Assembly: GCA_037974335.1 (NCBI GenBank)
Contig: CM075760.1
Location: 28,162,402-28,226,401, forward strand
DNA length: 64,000 nucleotides
Direction: 5' to 3'
Source of the DNA: Prionace glauca
Taxonomy: Eukaryota; Chordata; Chondrichthyes; Carcharhiniformes; Carcharhinidae
Positions 9,266 through 19,965 of the stretch are shown piece by piece. The notes under the pieces are model-generated. The model saw only the letters and a list, made by a program, of their open reading frames with translations, made no database searches and had not been told where the DNA came from. The translations under genes and the position numbers were made by a program. The first letter of the stretch is position 1; the number at the start of each line of letters is the position of its first letter.

Positions 9266-9659
9266 CTGCCATTTTTCTTTATCCAAACTGAGCCTCAGAC
9301 CCTGTAGCTCTATATTTAGCCACTTCATCTCTGACATCTTCTCCACTCACACAACCCTGTGAGGTGTCTGTACTGATCTTATTGTGGCATCATGAGCGTT
9401 CCACATACAACATGACTTGTATCTATAAATTCTCATCTTGAACATTTCAATTGAAATTTCAAAGCAAGCAGAGCCTTTTGAGCAAAATGGTTCAGATTCC
9501 CATCCCCTTTAATGTGAACAAGTTGTTTCTGATTTAGTATAGAGGTTGTCTATTAAACAATGACTGAACACAGGGGATGAATGTGAGAAGCTGAAGTTTC
9601 CAGTTGAAGAGGTTCCCAGTGTCTCTGAGCAGCTGAACTGGGGAAGCCTTTGGGCAGAG

Positions 9660-10330
9660 ACTGCGCTGCTGCTATTTCCCTTCCAGACCACCGGGGGTCG
9701 CTGTAACACGCCCGGGCGCTGATCCTCCCAGTGTCTCCTCTTGCCCGCTCCAGCCCTGCCGCTGCTCGTTGGCGGAAAATCCGAGGCCTGCAGAGAGGCG
9801 GACAGCCGCCATATTGAGGTGACGTCACCTTCAGCCCCTCCCCCCCGTCGAGGAAAAAGCGACGGCTCAGAAATGTAGAAAGTGAGAGAAATTCCCACCG
9901 GGAATCCCGCCCGGAGCGGGATTAAATAAATTAAATTAATTAAATTAAATAAAATACATATTTTTATAAAGAGGCAGGTGGCAGAACCGCGCATGTGCTG
10001 TAGTATTTTCCCAGAGCGCACCGCGCGGATGTGATTGAAAAACAGACGGTATAAAAACAGAAACTATTTTCCCGAATGGAGAAGGAACCGAAAATCTGAC
10101 GGGTGAGGATGTGAATAATAATCATCAAGATTCAAAATATTAAAAGATTAAAATGTAACTGTCTGGGCGCATGTGCAGGAGGGGAATTCCCCCAGAGTGC
10201 AGCGCTCGGGTCGCCGTCTCCTCTGGCAACGCCAGCCGGCCGCCGGCGGTGGGTGGGTGTGATTTTGGCGCAGGCGCAGTGAGGTCTGCCTGCAGCCCAT
10301 TGTCCAGATTGCCCCTAGTGGATGTGGTGG
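9660..10330. promoter_or_regulatory. CpG-rich island, copy 1
   Basis: GC- and CpG-rich in otherwise AT-rich surroundings. It has a palindromic CRE TGACGTCA at 9,820-9,827 next to a YY1-like GCCGCCATATT at 9,805, and an NRF1-like GGCGCAGGCGCAG at 10,267. Further CGCGCATGTGC-type motifs and TATAAAAAC near 10,049 are present. It looks like a promoter, but I find no downstream gene. It lies about 2 kb beyond the IgM polyA site. Confidence 0.5.
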
Positions 10331-10477
10331 GGATGGTGCAGCAGATGGAGCAACAATCCCAGTTTCAATGGGGGGAGAGAAGCTGCAATGCTGCTCCCTG
10401 TTGTTCACTCCTCTCCCCAGCCTCAGGATTGCAGAGTGTTTAAACAAGGGGGTGCATTGTCACAGCAGCAGGGTCTC

Positions 10478-10850
10478 CACGTCCTTCCGGTAGTAAGGTA
10501 ACCAGAACTGGACGCAGTGCTCCAAATGCGGTCTAAACAACGTACTGTACAACTGCAGCATTAGATGTCAGCCCTTATACTATATACACCTTCATATAAA
10601 GGCTAGCATTCGGTAAGCTTTCTTCGCAACCTTCTCCACCTGTGTTGCCACCTTCAGAGACTTGAGCACTTGCAGTCCCGGGTCCCTCTGCATTTCTATA
10701 CTCTTAACCGGTCTACCACTTATCATGTAACTCCCCTCTACATTATTCCTTCCAAAATGCATCACCTCGCATTTATCAGGATCAATATATATGTTGAGAA
10801 ATTTGCCTACCTCGGAATTACTCTGGCAGAGATATTACCACGATGCCACT
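10478..10850 (-). repeat. CR1 LINE, reverse-transcriptase C-terminal piece
   Basis: The minus-strand translation contains QVLKSLKVATQVEKVAKKAY-like text and a [11 protein letters not shown]-like block, both standard for the CR1 ORF2 end. Shared with 48,103-48,460. Confidence 0.75.
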
Positions 10851-10974
10851 TTACCCTTTCAACATTGATAGAGAACTTACAGCAGAGAAGAAGGCCATTT
10901 TGAAGCGTCATGTGTGCGTTGGCCCTCTAAAGGACCAATTCATCCAATAACACTCTGTACCCCACAGTCTCGCA

Positions 10975-11335
10975 TTTAGTTCATTTTCAGACAATTATCC
11001 AATCCCATTTTGAACCCATTAATTGGCTGTGCCTGCATCACACTCTCAAACAGGACATTCCAGATCTGGATCACTCAATGTCTGAAAATGTTTTTTCGTG
11101 ATGTCTCCATGTTTCCTTCACCAATTTACTTCAACCCGTGCCCTCTGTGTCAAAATCCTTCTGCTATTGAAAGTTTCTCTCTATCTACTCTGTCAAGACC
11201 CCTCAGGATTTTGAATGCCTCATTAAAGTCACATCAGCAACTTTCTGTCAAGGAAATAGTCCGAAACTCTCCAAAATATATTCGTCACTGAAGTTTCTGA
11301 TCTCTGGAATTATTCCCGTGTTTTCCTCCTGCATC
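10975..11335 (-). repeat. LINE-like repeat
   Basis: Reverse strand has the order AATGAGGCATTCAAAATCCT, GAGGGGTCTTGACAGAGTAG, and GATCCAGATCTGGAATGTCC, typical of a diverged elasmobranch LINE 3' region. Shared with 48,600-48,965. Confidence 0.6.
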
Positions 11336-11514
11336 CAGTCCACTGATTTTACATTCTGCCTTACGTTCGGTCAGTTAGTGCCTGCTTGAACACATGAAAC
11401 ACAATATTTCTACATGCCCTGGAGTGAAGATTCGGAGCAAATTCATTTCGCATTTCTGGCGGACTAAGGGGAATCAGACAAGGTTAAGGTAGTTTAAATG
11501 CTGCTGGTCCTCCA

Positions 11515-11955
11515 TAAGGACATAAGAAAGGAACATGAGAAATAGGAGCAGGAGTAGGCCATCTAGCCCTTCGAGTCTGCCCCGCCATTCAATAAGATCA
11601 TGGCTGATCTGAAGTGGATCAGTTCCACTTTCCCGCTTTCTCCCCATAATCCTTAATTCCCTTGTCTGTCAAAATCTACCCGTGTCTTAAATATATTCAA
11701 CGAGGTAGCCTCCACCACTTCAATGGGCAGAGAATTCCAGAGATTCACCACCCCTTTGAGTGAAGAAGTTCCTCCTCAACTCTGATCTAAAGTATACCTC
11801 TCCCCCCCTTATCTTGAGGCTGTGCTCTCTAGTCCTGCTATCCTTTCTAAGTGGGAAGAATCTCTCTCCCTCTACCCTATCCATCCCTTTCATTATCTTA
11901 TACGTCTCTATAACATCCCCCCTCATCCTTCTAAACTCCATGACAGACCAGTTTA
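11515..11955 (-). repeat. CR1 LINE 3' end
   Basis: Encodes RRMRGDVIETYKIMKGMDRV, then SRTREHSLKIRGG and FRSELRRNFFTQR, and ends in the GGAGCAGGAGTAGGCC motif read in reverse. Shared with 49,138-49,575, so it predates the segmental duplication. Confidence 0.85.
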
Positions 11956-12048
11956 TGAGTGAATTCAGCGAGTTTCTCCACATTCTTCTCTCATTCTGTC
12001 TCTGGATTTGATCAGAAAAAGGCAGAGATGAAGGTGTCTTTACACCAG

Positions 12049-12130
12049 TGGGTCACTGGGTGGCGCAGTGACTCTGTCTCTAAAGGGTCCTGAGTTCAAC
12101 CACATCCCACCCATGACTGCAGGGGACATG
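12049..12130 (+). repeat. tRNA-like SINE head, worn
   Basis: GGGTGGCGCAGTGACTCTGT and TCCTGAGTTCAACC resemble A- and B-box parts of a tRNA-derived SINE. Present in both segmental copies (49,670-49,750). Confidence 0.4.
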
Positions 12131-12232
12131 CTTGTCTGGGAAAGGTGGGGGGAGAACCGTGTAATAGGGAAATGGAGCGGAGTTGATGGGTTTAGGAGAA
12201 CGGAATTAAGCCAAGACAGGGATGGTTAAATT

Positions 12233-12249
12233 TTTATTCAAAGTTTATT
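12233..12249 (-). promoter_or_regulatory. PolyA signals, membrane IgM, cluster 1
   Basis: Two AATAAA hexamers on the minus strand (12,244-12,249 and 12,233-12,238), about 450 bp after the TM2 stop. Same arrangement in cluster 2. Confidence 0.65.
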
Positions 12250-12694
12250 TAAAAATTCAGAGAATATTTTACAGTGAAATTGTTTTTTTAAAGTTAGGAA
12301 AGTGAACATAGCGATCGAGGTTCACATTGAGAACAGGAGACATGTACAGAGAATCCGTCAATATTTGTACATCTGTTACATACACCAAAAAGAGAATACA
12401 GATCCTTAATAGAAAGAGGAATTAACAAACGTGAATAAGGAATGAGAAATTATTTATACATGAAATTTAAACTAGGGGGGAAACTATTAACCACAATAAC
12501 ATTATAACAAAAAAACTCGTACTTTTCACACTGAAAACTGAAATAATGTCTATTGTTGCCTCAGTTACAGATCCAGAATGATAAACTGAGAGAAATTTAC
12601 TGATAGATTCACCGAGAGCAGATATTGTATTGGAGCCATACACAGATCTTTATAATCAGCTGAGGGAAATCTGCAGCGTCCAAAATTCAACCCA

Positions 12695-12703
12695 TCATTT
12701 GAT
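12695..12703 (-). CDS. IgM membrane exon TM2 (cluster 1)
   Basis: After the acceptor TTATTTTACAG the exon reads ATC AAA TGA, so it adds only Ile-Lys and the stop, followed by 3' UTR. The membrane form therefore ends ...TAVTLVKIK, a very short cytoplasmic tail as in IgM of other vertebrates, so signalling would depend on the Ig alpha/beta partners. TM1 ends in phase 0, which fits. The 134-bp TM1-TM2 intron has the same length in cluster 2. Confidence 0.85.
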   Translation of the reverse strand: MK

Positions 12704-12837
12704 CTGTAAAATAAAGAGGCAATATTGAAGCAGATGTTTCTGATGCGGGACATTAATGTTTTTAATCAGTGAAACAATGAGAGATTTTTCAAATCCATTC
12801 TGTCAGTGTGAAATGTGAGTGAATTGAATCATCTCAC

Positions 12838-12965
12838 CTTCACCAGAGTGACGGCAGTACTGTAGAAAATGCTCAGGAAGAACAGGACGATGAATGTGGA
12901 AGCGGTTGTCCAGATGTTGCTGTTATCATCCTCACTGTCGTCAATCCAGATGCGGTCGGTGGGGT
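12838..12965 (-). CDS. IgM membrane exon TM1 (cluster 1)
   Basis: A 128-bp exon between CCCTAG and GTGAGAT splice sites. With the split codon from the internal CH4 donor it encodes an acidic extracellular linker ([14 protein letters not shown]) and one hydrophobic span ([20 protein letters not shown], then TAVTLVK). Polar Thr/Ser/Tyr residues within the span are characteristic of B-cell receptor transmembrane segments that pair with Ig alpha/beta. It lies 3.4 kb downstream of CH4, so membrane or secreted mRNA is chosen by polyA use against splicing, as in other IgM genes. The cluster 2 twin differs by an Asp-to-Glu change in the linker. Confidence 0.92.
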
Positions 12966-13529
12966 CTAGGGGACAGAGGCCAGGAAATGGAATTAGATTA
13001 CTTTATTTATCCAGGGAATCTCATTGTTTTCTTTTCCCTGTTCTCCTTTATAATCTGTTCATTCATTCTCATGTCTAATTTTCAATGTATATCTCCTGTT
13101 AAATTCAGGACACTCAGTAACAGATCTCCATAACTATCTTCACACCTGATCCTTATTGGTATTCCTTGGAGAGTCCATGTCAGAAAGCACTGAAGGTGTT
13201 TTCTTGAGAATCAGTTCATTTTGAACTATTTGCCACTAACCCTTATTGAAGAATGTTTTGACTGATATAGAGGAACATTCCCCTGTCAATGATTGTTTCC
13301 ACAGATGGTGACTGATCTGTAAACTGTGAATGCTGCTATTGAAGATCTGGGATGTAATTTCCAATCTTTGCTTATTTACAGTGGAAATGTTTCGTAAATC
13401 ATGAGCTTAATTCAGTTTCTCAACGTGTTTGGCGGTGTTTTGAGAATTGGGATAGTCATCGGTGTGTATGTCCATTCAAATTCACATTTAAATTTTACTT
13501 TCATCATTCACCTGCCGTTTGTATTAAAG

Positions 13530-15230
13530 ATTGTATATGTGTGCGCGCGTCTGTGTGTGTGTGTGTCTGTGAGTCTGTGAGTGTGTGTGTGTGCGTCAGT
13601 GCGTGTGTGTGTGTGTCTGTGAGTCTGTTGTGTGTGTGTGTGTGTGTGTGTGTGAATACTTCCTGAGCTGCATTAATTTTTGGTCCTGAGTTAATCTGTG
13701 TGTATGAGGGATAATGAACATGTTCATTTGCCTATGTTTGTTGATTTGTGTAGTTGTGTGTCTGTGTGTATAATTTATTCTTCAGACATTGTGGATATAT
13801 GACTATTATTGTGTGAAGTCTCTGTATATTTATTAATGCCACTCTTAACGTGTGCATGTGTTTCCGCCTGTTTCAATGTGTTAATTTGTGTCACTCGAGT
13901 AATGTTTCCTTCTCTTTCTGTGTGTGTCTGTTCCTCCGTGCGTTTGTGTGTGTATCCGTTGACATATTAGTGCATGTGAAGTCGTGTTGATAGTTATTTA
14001 TAACAATGTGTCAATGTATGGCTGTGTTTCCAAGTGTAGTATTGTGTGCTGTGGTGTTCTGTTCTGAAGGAACATGTGAATGTTTGCATCCACATGTTTG
14101 TGTGAAAATATTTTGCTCTCTGTTCCTCTATATGCAGTGTGTTAATATTGTTATATCTATTTCCCTGTATAAGTGATAATGTGTATAACATTGTGGGTCT
14201 CTATATCTGCATTCATTTCAGCGTGAACGTGTGAGGACATGCATTTGTTTGAGTGTGTGTATCTGTTTGTGTATGTTTTGGACCTGCATAAATGTTATCT
14301 GTCCGTATTGTGTGTATGCATGTACATGTTTGTGTTTGTGTCCGTGTAGCTAGTCACGTATGTTTAGGTAAGTGTGTACTTGTGTGTTTGTGTGTGTTTC
14401 TGCGGGCGTTTGTACATATTTGATCATTTGTGTGCATGTTTTGTTTTGTGCCTTCTTGTACAAGTCCGTGCCTGTGTGTGCAGGTGTGGGTGTATGCCCC
14501 CTTGTGCATGCATGTGTGCGTGTATATGTGTGTGCGTGTGTGTGTGTGTGCATGGTGAGTGTGGGTCAGAGAGAGAGCGAGAGAGAAAGAGAGAGTATTT
14601 GTGTATGCACGCATTTTTGTTTGTATATGTATAGTCCATTAGTGTATCGAGGGAGCGTGCTTGTTTGAGTTCGTTTGTGCGTATATTGTGTGTTCTTCTG
14701 ATCCGTGTATGTGCATTTGTATTTATGAATGTATCTGTGTTTTTGTTGTGTATGTATTTGTGCGTATTGTGTATTTGTGACATTCTGTGTCTGTATTTGA
14801 ATGTGCCTGTCTATATTTCTGTGTGTGGGACTATGTGTATGCGTTTGTGCGTTATATTAACATTCTGTATTCGTGTGCATATGTATGAGTATGTGTATTT
14901 GTGCAATTGTGTCCACGTTTCTGTGTGTGCGTGTGTGTGTGTGTATGTGTGTGAGTGTGTAGTGTGTCTGTATGTGTGAATGTGTGTGTGTATGTGTATG
15001 TGTGTGTGAGTGTGTGTATGTGTGTGTGAGTGTGTAGTGTGTGTATGTATGTATGTGAGTGTGAGTGTGTAGTGTGTGTAGTGTGTGTAGTGTGTGTATG
15101 TGTGTGTGAGTGTGTGTGTGTGAGTGTGTGTGTGAGTGTGGGTGTGTACGCCTATGTATGTATGTATAATTGTGACTGTTTTGGGCAGCATTATCAGTGT
15201 GTGTATTTTTTTAACTGTTGCTCCAAGTTT
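13530..15230. repeat. Long (GT)n-rich array, copy 1
   Basis: Blocks of pure GT, of TGTGTGTATGTG and of TGTGAGTG units, interrupted by unique sequence. The cluster 2 equivalent (51,150-53,020) has the same order with different run lengths. The large open frames here are artefacts of the repeat. Confidence 0.95.
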
Positions 15231-16247
15231 CACCGACCATAGTGAAGTGAATATGAACCAGACAACCCGAATAATGGAACAAATTTTCAATGTTTTGCTG
15301 TAGCAATGTATTTTATGTGAGGAGCACGGTGATATCAAGAGAGAGAATGAAATAATTCATTGATGTATCTCAGAGAGCTCAGGGACAGTGCAGTTAAAAC
15401 CCGGGGAGGAATCTATGACTTGTTTAAATTTGTATTCTGGGAAATCAATGCCAGCACATGGTTAACAGGAACAAGAGTGTTGAGACATTTTAAAATTATG
15501 TTGCATTAGTATATATATAGATTTCAATGATTAAGATAATGATACTTCAAAATCTGTAGCAAGTAAACCGGAAACTAATTTGTACTGTTGGCAACTGGCT
15601 CCTTATAGTAGAGACCTGTTCCCTTCCAAACACAGAAGGGGGAGGAGAGTGAGCTCAGACTTTCCCTCTCCCTACCCGGTGATACAATGTCCCTGATGGT
15701 TCTAACCACAGAGGAGGTGGAGGTGAGTGGATTAAATAATGACATTCCTCCTCTTTTCATTGAGGAAGTTTTGGGACATGGATTAACTACTGCTCCTCCC
15801 CTCTCTTTGCTGGGTTAGTGGGAATCCAGGATGTTAACAATTTCACACTCCTTCAATCCGATGGGGGGAATATTTCTCCATGTTTTTGTGTGTGACCCTC
15901 ACTTCAGTTCCCAGTGGGTGCGGTGCAGCAGCTTAAAGAGGTGGTCAATGATAGAAACAGGGACACAGAGATCTAAATGTTGTGTTTGTGTGTCAGACAT
16001 GTTAAAAATGTCGGAGTGTTTTCCCCTTAGTGGGAGGAAAGTCAGTGAAGATATTTTGCAGAATCCTGTAATGAATGTGCTGTACTCTATCCCTGACCCA
16101 GTGTCTATCTCCGCTGGGAGCACTGGTTCAACAATGTTGGGTCCGAGACATGAAAATATCTGACTCAAAATCAAAGATATGGAAGTAAAACTGAAAAACA
16201 ACCAATTAAACAATTGGGTATTTCATTGATCGTTAGAGGAAAATGTT

Positions 16248-16262
16248 TTTATTCTTTTTATT
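16248..16262 (-). promoter_or_regulatory. PolyA signals, secreted IgM, cluster 1
   Basis: Two AATAAA hexamers (16,257-16,262 and 16,248-16,253) lie 28-42 bp past the secretory stop codon. Their use would end the secreted mRNA before TM1. Confidence 0.7.
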
Positions 16263-16289
16263 GTAGTTTCTAATGTAACCGAGTGATTC

Positions 16290-16681
16290 TCATTGACATG
16301 AATTAACAGTGTCCATCAGTGCAAGGGAAATGTTCACAAAACTGGGTTTACCGCTGGATTTGTCAACTGTTCTGTTGATGATCTTCAAGGGGATGGCTTC
16401 ATGTCCCACCACACAGGAGTAAGAAGCACCGCTGGACCATTCCTCTGCTGCAATGGATAACAGGCTGTACATGAAGAAGGAGCTATTGCCGTTCTCCGCC
16501 ACCACCTCGGTGTTCCTGTAGTTCCCGGGATTCACCGGCTTGTCGTTGACGGTCCACTTGACGAAGATCTCTCGGGGGGAGAAACCTCTCACTAAGCAGC
16601 TGAGGGAGACGAAACTCTGAGCGGAGACGTCTTCTGCCGAGGGCAGGAGGACAGAGACGACCGGTTCCCGCGGATTTTGAT
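16290..16681 (-). CDS. IgM CH4 with secretory tail (cluster 1)
   Basis: Fourth constant Ig domain. The acceptor TTTCTGCAG precedes the split codon giving [18 protein letters not shown]. Core cysteines are in LSCLVRG and YSCVVGH with W in FVKWTV. The exon continues into a secretory tail [19 protein letters not shown] and TGA at 16,290-16,292. The penultimate-region Cys and the NIS glycosylation site match IgM tails used for polymer formation. An internal donor (AGCG|GTAAAC, exon edge 16,352) in the Ser-Gly-Lys codons joins in phase to TM1 for the membrane form. NRT just before it is another glycosylation site. It looks fully functional. Confidence 0.95.
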
Positions 16682-16865
16682 CTGCAGAAAATGTACAATA
16701 AATGTCAATAAACTGGAAAATTCTGGAGACAATGAAACCACTGGTGAGATATCAGGAAAATGTGCTTCACTTCTGATTTTAACTCTTCCCATTTTTGATT
16801 TGCAGCTTGGAGGAGAGGTGAACACAATTGTTTTCTCAAATAACTCAGGAGGGGGCGGAGTGGAA

Positions 16866-17070
16866 AGATTCAGAAAGTTTACAGCACAGAATCAGGCCAT
16901 TCGGCCCAACTGATCTACTTTTTCTTTTTGGTTTTCTGGTTTTTGATGCTCCACATCAGGCTCCTCCCTTCTTCTTCAATCTAAACCCAATAACATCGCC
17001 TTCAGTTCACTTTTCACTCATCAACACATCAAACTCCCCAGAAAAATATCAATCGGCGCAGAGTCGTTTA
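16866..17070. repeat. Interspersed repeat remnant in CH3-CH4 intron
   Basis: TTACAGCACAGAATCAGGCC followed by ATTCGGCCCAACTGAT is the signature of a common shark repeat end. Shared with 54,722-54,925. Confidence 0.5.
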
Positions 17071-17077
17071 GTTCAGC

Positions 17078-17465
17078 AGAGTTCGCCTCTCATTCTCCTT
17101 CGCTCTAAGGACAAAAGCCCCAGCTCCCTCAACCTTTCCTCATAAGATCTACCCTCCAAACCAGGCAGCATCCTGGTAAATCTCCTCTGCACTCTCTCCA
17201 ATGCTTCCACATCCTTCTTATAGTGAGGTGACTAGAACTGCACACAATATTCCAAATGTGGTCTCACCAAGGCCCTGTACACTTGCAGTATAACCCCACG
17301 GCTCTTAAACTCAAACCCCCTGTTAATAAACACTAACACACTTTAAGCCTTCTTCACGGCTCTATCCACTTGAGTGGCAATCTTCAGAGATCTGTGGATA
17401 TGAACCCCAGGATCTCCCTGTTCCTCCACATTGCTCAGAACCCTGCTGTTGACCCTACATGTATT
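17078..17465 (-). repeat. CR1 LINE piece, 3' end lost
   Basis: The minus strand encodes IHRSLKIATQVDRAVKKA, RALVRPHLEYCVQF and [20 protein letters not shown], a CR1 reverse-transcriptase C-terminus. In cluster 2 the same element continues to its proper 3' end with flanking host sequence; here about 427 bp, including that end, is absent. Confidence 0.85.
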
Positions 17466-17485
17466 GCTTCAATCTCTCAGCTCAC

Positions 17486-17794
17486 CTGTTTCCTTGTGGA
17501 TAGATGCTCTTAGAGGAGTCGGCAGATCCTGATGGCTCACCACGCACTCAAACACAGCCGCACTCAGCCAGGCTTGTGTGGAGATGTTTAATTTGCTGAT
17601 CACGCTGTCACGATCCGCTCCGGGCTTTTCGGCAATCTCTGATTTCAAATACTTCCTGTCTCGGATCCAGGACACGTTAACTCCATCAGGAGCATGAGAA
17701 ATGATGCAGGTTAAGGTCACGGTCGCCTCCAGTAAGACTTGTTCTATTGGTGGTGGCTGTATCTTCACTGTGGTATCAAGGCACCGGGGAGGAT
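17486..17794 (-). CDS. IgM CH3 (cluster 1)
   Basis: A 309-bp exon between CATTCACAG and GTGAGCT splice sites, phase 1 in and out. It encodes [19 protein letters not shown], a [19 protein letters not shown]-strand block and [11 protein letters not shown] near the end: the two core Cys and core Trp of a C1-type Ig domain. The extra N-terminal Cys (RCLD) may bond between heavy chains. Glycosylation sites NVS and NIS are present; the second (KLNIS) is KLSIS in cluster 2. Same reading frame as CH2 and CH4, no defects. Confidence 0.95.
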
Positions 17795-18236
17795 CTGTGA
17801 ATGAGAAATGAAAATGAGCCCCAGTTCCCCTTCAGAAGCAGGACAGCAGTCTTCAGCCTGAAGGAGACAAAGTCGCCTTCAATATATCAATCTCTAACTC
17901 TTGCCTTTCACCTTCCATGGCGAATGGGAAGCCAGCTTGCTGTATGGAATCATTCTCTGTATTAAATATTGGAGCAGCGGTAACATTTCCATGAATCAGA
18001 ATTGGAGAATTCCCAAACAAACACACCATCCTGAACTCAAGGAAAAAGTACTGACCGTTGGTTTATAGATAGGGTGGATGCACTTTCCAATATTTTACCC
18101 CTATGCTGTGACCTGTGAAACATTCTCACACTTACTGTCTCTCCAAATTTTACCAGCTGTCTCAGGAACAAGCTGACATCAAGGCCACCTCACTCAGTAT
18201 ATTGCTTCAAACCGAAAGGGGGCACTCTTTTAAGGG
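17795..18236. other. CH2-CH3 intron, unique part
   Basis: No repeat or gene recognised. The whole intron is 916 bp in both clusters. Confidence 0.7.
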
Positions 18237-18530
18237 GAGCCTGTGGTATATGGTGTTGTCAATGGACTTATAACCTAGGGCAAGACTCTGGGGACACAGA
18301 TTCGAATCCCATCATTGCAAATATGAAATTTGAATTTTGTAAAAATCTATAATTAAAAGTTGAAATGGTTCTCATGAAGCTATTGCTGTAAAACCCCTCC
18401 TAGTTCACAAATGTTCCTTACCAAAATCAACCTGCTGTCTTTATCTGGCCTGGCATGCATGTGACTCCAGATTCACAGCAACGAGAGTGACACTTCAGTG
18501 CCCTCAGGTTTGGGAAATAAATGCACATCT
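18237..18530 (+). repeat. tRNA-derived SINE in CH2-CH3 intron
   Basis: Has GATTCGAATCCCATCATTGC (B-box side), AAATTTGAATTTTGTAAAAA and GGCATGCATGTGACTCCAGA, the landmarks of a common shark SINE. Antisense to the IgM gene. Shared with 56,513-56,805. Confidence 0.7.
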
Positions 18531-18710
18531 CAGGAAGCGATAACAAAAAATTGTTTTTCTGATGAAATTCTGAATGAGATATTGTCCTAATGCAGCAAAC
18601 TACAGGACAATAACTCACAAGTTGTTCAATGCTTTGTACCAACTTTAATAGATCCCTAATTCTGATTAACATCAGAATGATAAGTGTTGTCCTGTGTTTG
18701 AGTATCTTAC

Positions 18711-19025
18711 CCTGAGATGCGCTGATGTTCAGACTCTGAGTGAATTCTTGATGAGTGACCTGGCAGGTATAGACCGCTTTGCTGAACCATTCCCCAGCGG
18801 AAACTGTCAGCCGACTGCTGGCCGAGAAGTTCCCGTTCACTTCACAGGGGGGAGAGGTGACAATTCCTGAATGCGTGGGTTCCCCATTCTTCAGCCAACT
18901 CACTTCCATTGACCCTGCCTGGAAATCGATGATTGAACAGACGATGATTGCGAATTTCCTGTGTGAGATTTCTTCACTGGAACTCACGGTGAGGATAACA
19001 GTTGGAGGGATCTCAGGCTTAGGGA
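18711..19025 (-). CDS. IgM CH2 (cluster 1)
   Basis: A 315-bp exon, acceptor CCTCAAG and donor GTAAGA, phase 1 throughout. The first complete residue, made with the last base of CH1, is Phe (T+TC), then [13 protein letters not shown]. Core residues are C in [10 protein letters not shown] in EVSWLKNG and C in [10 protein letters not shown]. An extra Cys in TSPPCEVNG is a likely inter-chain bond. NFS and NIS glycosylation sites. In cluster 2 the junction codon is Cys and several nearby residues differ. Confidence 0.95.
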
Positions 19026-19077
19026 CTTGAGGAAAAAAAAACAGATCAGTCATTTCCTGCAGAAGATGTGGATCAAT

Positions 19078-19295
19078 TAAACTTTTGTCAACAGAGGGTA
19101 GTAAGGGCGTGGAATGCCCTGCTTGCAGCAGTTGTGGACTCGCCAACTTTAAGGGCGTTCAAATGGTCAGTGGATAGGCATATGGATAACATTGGAATAG
19201 TTTAGGTTAGAGGGTCATGAGATTGGTTCCACTGGTCGGCGCAACATCGAGGGCCGAAGGGCCTGTACTGCGCTGTAATGTTCTATGTTCTAACT
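19078..19295 (+). repeat. CR1-type LINE 3' end in CH1-CH2 intron
   Basis: The plus strand encodes [20 protein letters not shown] followed by VDRHMDNIG and ends with GAGGGCCGAAGGGCCTGTAC and TGTTCTATGTTC. Shared with 57,358-57,575. It occupies about half of the 404-bp intron. Confidence 0.8.
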
Positions 19296-19429
19296 CATTT
19301 GCAGTCAATAGTCACTAACTGGACCAATCCAAAGGGCCGGATTGTGCACATCTATTTAAATGAATTATAACCAAGGCCCTACATGTTAACCACAGTGTTT
19401 CTGTTTTACCCAAGCTCCACAACACTTAC

Positions 19430-19729
19430 ATCGCATTTCAACGCTCTTGACTGTGCTCATGTGTCGAACCTCACAGTCGATTCTGGGACATTCTCCCGCT
19501 GAGTCGCTGATGGTTAACTGGCTGCTCAGGGTGTAGGTTCCCTTCGTGTTTCTCACTGACGGGTAAGTCTTAAACCCACTGGGGACCGTTTGCCCATTTT
19601 TCTTCCAGGTCACTTTGGAGACATCTGGAAGGTAATCCATCGCCAAACATCCGAAGGTGATGGAGCCGTCGGAGTTCTGTTGCTGACAGGGGGAGACCAG
19701 GCCATACAGAGTGGGCACAGACGGTGTCG
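19430..19729 (-). CDS. IgM CH1 (cluster 1)
   Basis: A 300-bp exon following TTCTTTCCCAG. With the last J base it starts Ala-Thr-Pro-Ser-Val-Pro and carries TLYGLVSPCQQQ, where the Cys is the likely light-chain partner. Then come FGCLAMDYLPDVSKVTWKKN and ECPRIDCEVRHMS, with core Cys and Trp; GEC adds a further Cys. Sequence and order match elasmobranch IgM rather than IgW. It ends with a single T before GTAAGT, so the last codon is shared with CH2. The JH phase fits exactly. Confidence 0.95.
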
Positions 19730-19799
19730 CTGGGAAAGAATAGCCAATTGAACAAGTTAGACTCTTACTTGCATTTATTAAGTCATCAAACATTGTTAC

Positions 19800-19965
19800 A
19801 AATAGGTTTCTATATTAGATATAGCTCTTGGTGTTAAAGGGATGAAGGGATATGGGTCGTAGGTGTGATCAGGATAGTGATGAGCTCTGACCAAAGTGAA
19901 TGGCGGAGTAGGCTCCAACGGCCGAATGGCCTACTCCAGCTTCTCTTTTCTATGTTTCTATCTCC
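19800..19965 (+). repeat. LINE 3' end fragment
   Basis: AAGGGATATGGGTCGTAGG, GGAGTAGGCTCCAACGGCC and TTTTCTATGTTTCTA form a typical elasmobranch LINE tail. Shared with 58,078-58,232. Confidence 0.65.

Larger units (their letters stand above)
12966..16351 (-). other. CH4-TM1 intron with (GT)n arrays
   Basis: A 3.4-kb intron of the membrane transcript. Its middle is dominated by long GT/GTAT/GTGAG simple repeats (about 13,530-15,230), reading as CA-rich in the transcript. The remainder (15,240-16,240) is unique. No exon is seen. Confidence 0.85.

Noticed and set aside
9900-10060. Retroviral LTR reading of the TATA-bearing CpG block
   Set aside because: No terminal TG/CA repeats, primer site or internal viral genes are visible around either copy.
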